In this document: positions 4,802 through 5,292 of the stretch, one piece after another
Layout: each line of letters opens with the position of its first letter
Position numbering within the stretch: position 1 is the stretch's first letter
Assembly (NCBI GenBank): GCA_964448015.1
Contig: CAYUUV010000050.1
Coordinates: forward strand, 1-5,292
Reading direction: 5' to 3'
Length of the DNA stretch: 5,292 nucleotides
Source of the DNA: JACKGS01 sp964448015
Lineage (GTDB): Bacteria > Patescibacteriota > Saccharimonadia > Saccharimonadales > UBA7683
The notes under the pieces: model-generated
Seen by the model: the letters and a program-made list of their open reading frames with translations, nothing else
Database searches by the model: none
What the model was told of the DNA's origin: nothing
Translations under genes and position numbers: made by a program

Positions 4802-5292
4802 GCAACATCAGAACCCGTTTTGCCCCAAGCCCAACCGGATTTTTACATGTCGGCGGTATTCGTACGGCCTTATTCGCGTATCTGACCGCTCGACAAGCAG
4901 ACGGACAGTTTATTCTACGACTTGAAGATACCGACCAGAAACGTGAGGTTGAGGGATCGGCTGAACATCTTATGGCGTCACTCAAGGCTCTTGGTATTAC
5001 ATATGACGAAGGACCAGACAAGCCGGGAGATTTTGGACCCTACAAACAATCTGAACGACTGGAAATTTATAAAAAATGGGCGCAGAAACTCATCAACTCT
5101 GGACGTGCGTATGCTGATCCGTACAGCCCAGGAGAAGTGCAAGCCTTCCGCGAACAAGCCCAAAAGGAAAAAAAGCCGTTTTTGTATCGTAACCATCGAC
5201 CAGATAGTCCTCCAGCATGGGATGGTACTCAGCCGCTGAGATTTAAATCGGAGCCTAAAGCATATCAGTGGCACGATGAAGTCATGGGCGAT
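4798..5292 (+). CDS. gltX: Glutamyl-tRNA synthetase, N-terminal 165 residues (cut by window edge)
   Basis: The open frame continues past the right edge, so only the first 165 codons are seen; a full GluRS has about 450-500 residues. It charges tRNA-Glu with glutamate in the cytoplasm (and tRNA-Gln in organisms that use the GatCAB amidation route, not testable here). The class I signature is clear: TRFAPSPTGFLHVGGIRTAL at residues 6-25, with HVGG (17-20) as the HIGH motif, then FILRLEDTD (38-46) that contacts ATP and glutamate, and GPYKQSERLEIY (80-91). The KMSKS motif lies outside the window. The site where E. coli GluRS has its zinc-binding CxC reads AYADPYSP (104-111), so that zinc site is absent. 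Start: ATG inside the ATGA overlap with the upstream small gene; only a weak purine-rich stretch (AAGAAAGAG) precedes it. Confidence 0.97.
   Translation, partial: MSNIRTRFAPSPTGFLHVGGIRTALFAYLTARQADGQFILRLEDTDQKREVEGSAEHLMASLKALGITYDEGPDKPGDFGPYKQSERLEIYKKWAQKLINSGRAYADPYSPGEVQAFREQAQKEKKPFLYRNHRPDSPPAWDGTQPLRFKSEPKAYQWHDEVMGD

Noticed and set aside
4922..5239. 105-residue open frame on the plus strand and a 98-residue minus-strand frame (4978-5274).
   Set aside because: Both overlap the gltX reading frame, which is unmistakable by its class I synthetase motifs.
1..5292. CRISPR arrays, insertion sequences, attachment sites and toxin-antitoxin or defence genes.
   Set aside because: No spaced direct repeats, terminal inverted repeats, transposase, integrase or recognisable defence domain was seen; the tRNA gene shows no nearby integrase or duplicated 3' end.

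Overview
The window reads as ordinary bacterial chromosome of moderate GC content, most likely from the Candidatus Saccharibacteria (TM7) branch of the Patescibacteria/CPR. This assignment is inference from protein style: a sortase with a long Gln/Tyr-rich cytoplasmic N-terminus, a membrane-anchored PEGA-domain protein, and a Lys/Ala/Thr/Gln-rich membrane protein opening with a short 'INGNLYDAKTG' motif. UGA is used as a stop (at the end of the 80-residue ORF) and no frame needs recoding, which argues against the UGA=Gly lineages (Absconditabacteria, Gracilibacteria).

Layout from left to right: a tRNA-Leu(CAA) gene on the minus strand, cut by the window's left edge; a sortase (plus); convergent to it by 4 bp, a PEGA/beta-propeller-like envelope protein (minus); divergent from that across 102 bp, a single-pass membrane protein with a DUF4367-like outer domain (plus); convergent to that by 16 bp, a small Cys-containing basic protein that I do not recognise (minus); divergent from it across 112 bp, an 80-residue membrane protein (plus) whose stop overlaps the start of gltX (glutamyl-tRNA synthetase), which runs off the right edge. 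gltX is open at the window edge, so it has no stop codon here.

The first three protein genes all encode proteins with one predicted membrane segment and a domain outside the cytoplasm, so the left two thirds is best described as a cell-envelope cluster. The genes alternate in strand, so they are separate transcription units apart from the 80-residue ORF plus gltX pair. The divergent regions are short and hold promoter-like elements in both directions, some with -10 hexamers that overlap on opposite strands. Several starts lack a clear Shine-Dalgarno sequence, and one is placed as expected for a leaderless mRNA.

I see no mobile element, CRISPR array, riboswitch or defence system. The most interesting material is the architecture of the two long-tailed membrane proteins, the unrecognised Cys protein, the small acidic-loop membrane protein coupled to gltX, and the symmetric promoter region between the PEGA and DUF4367-like genes.
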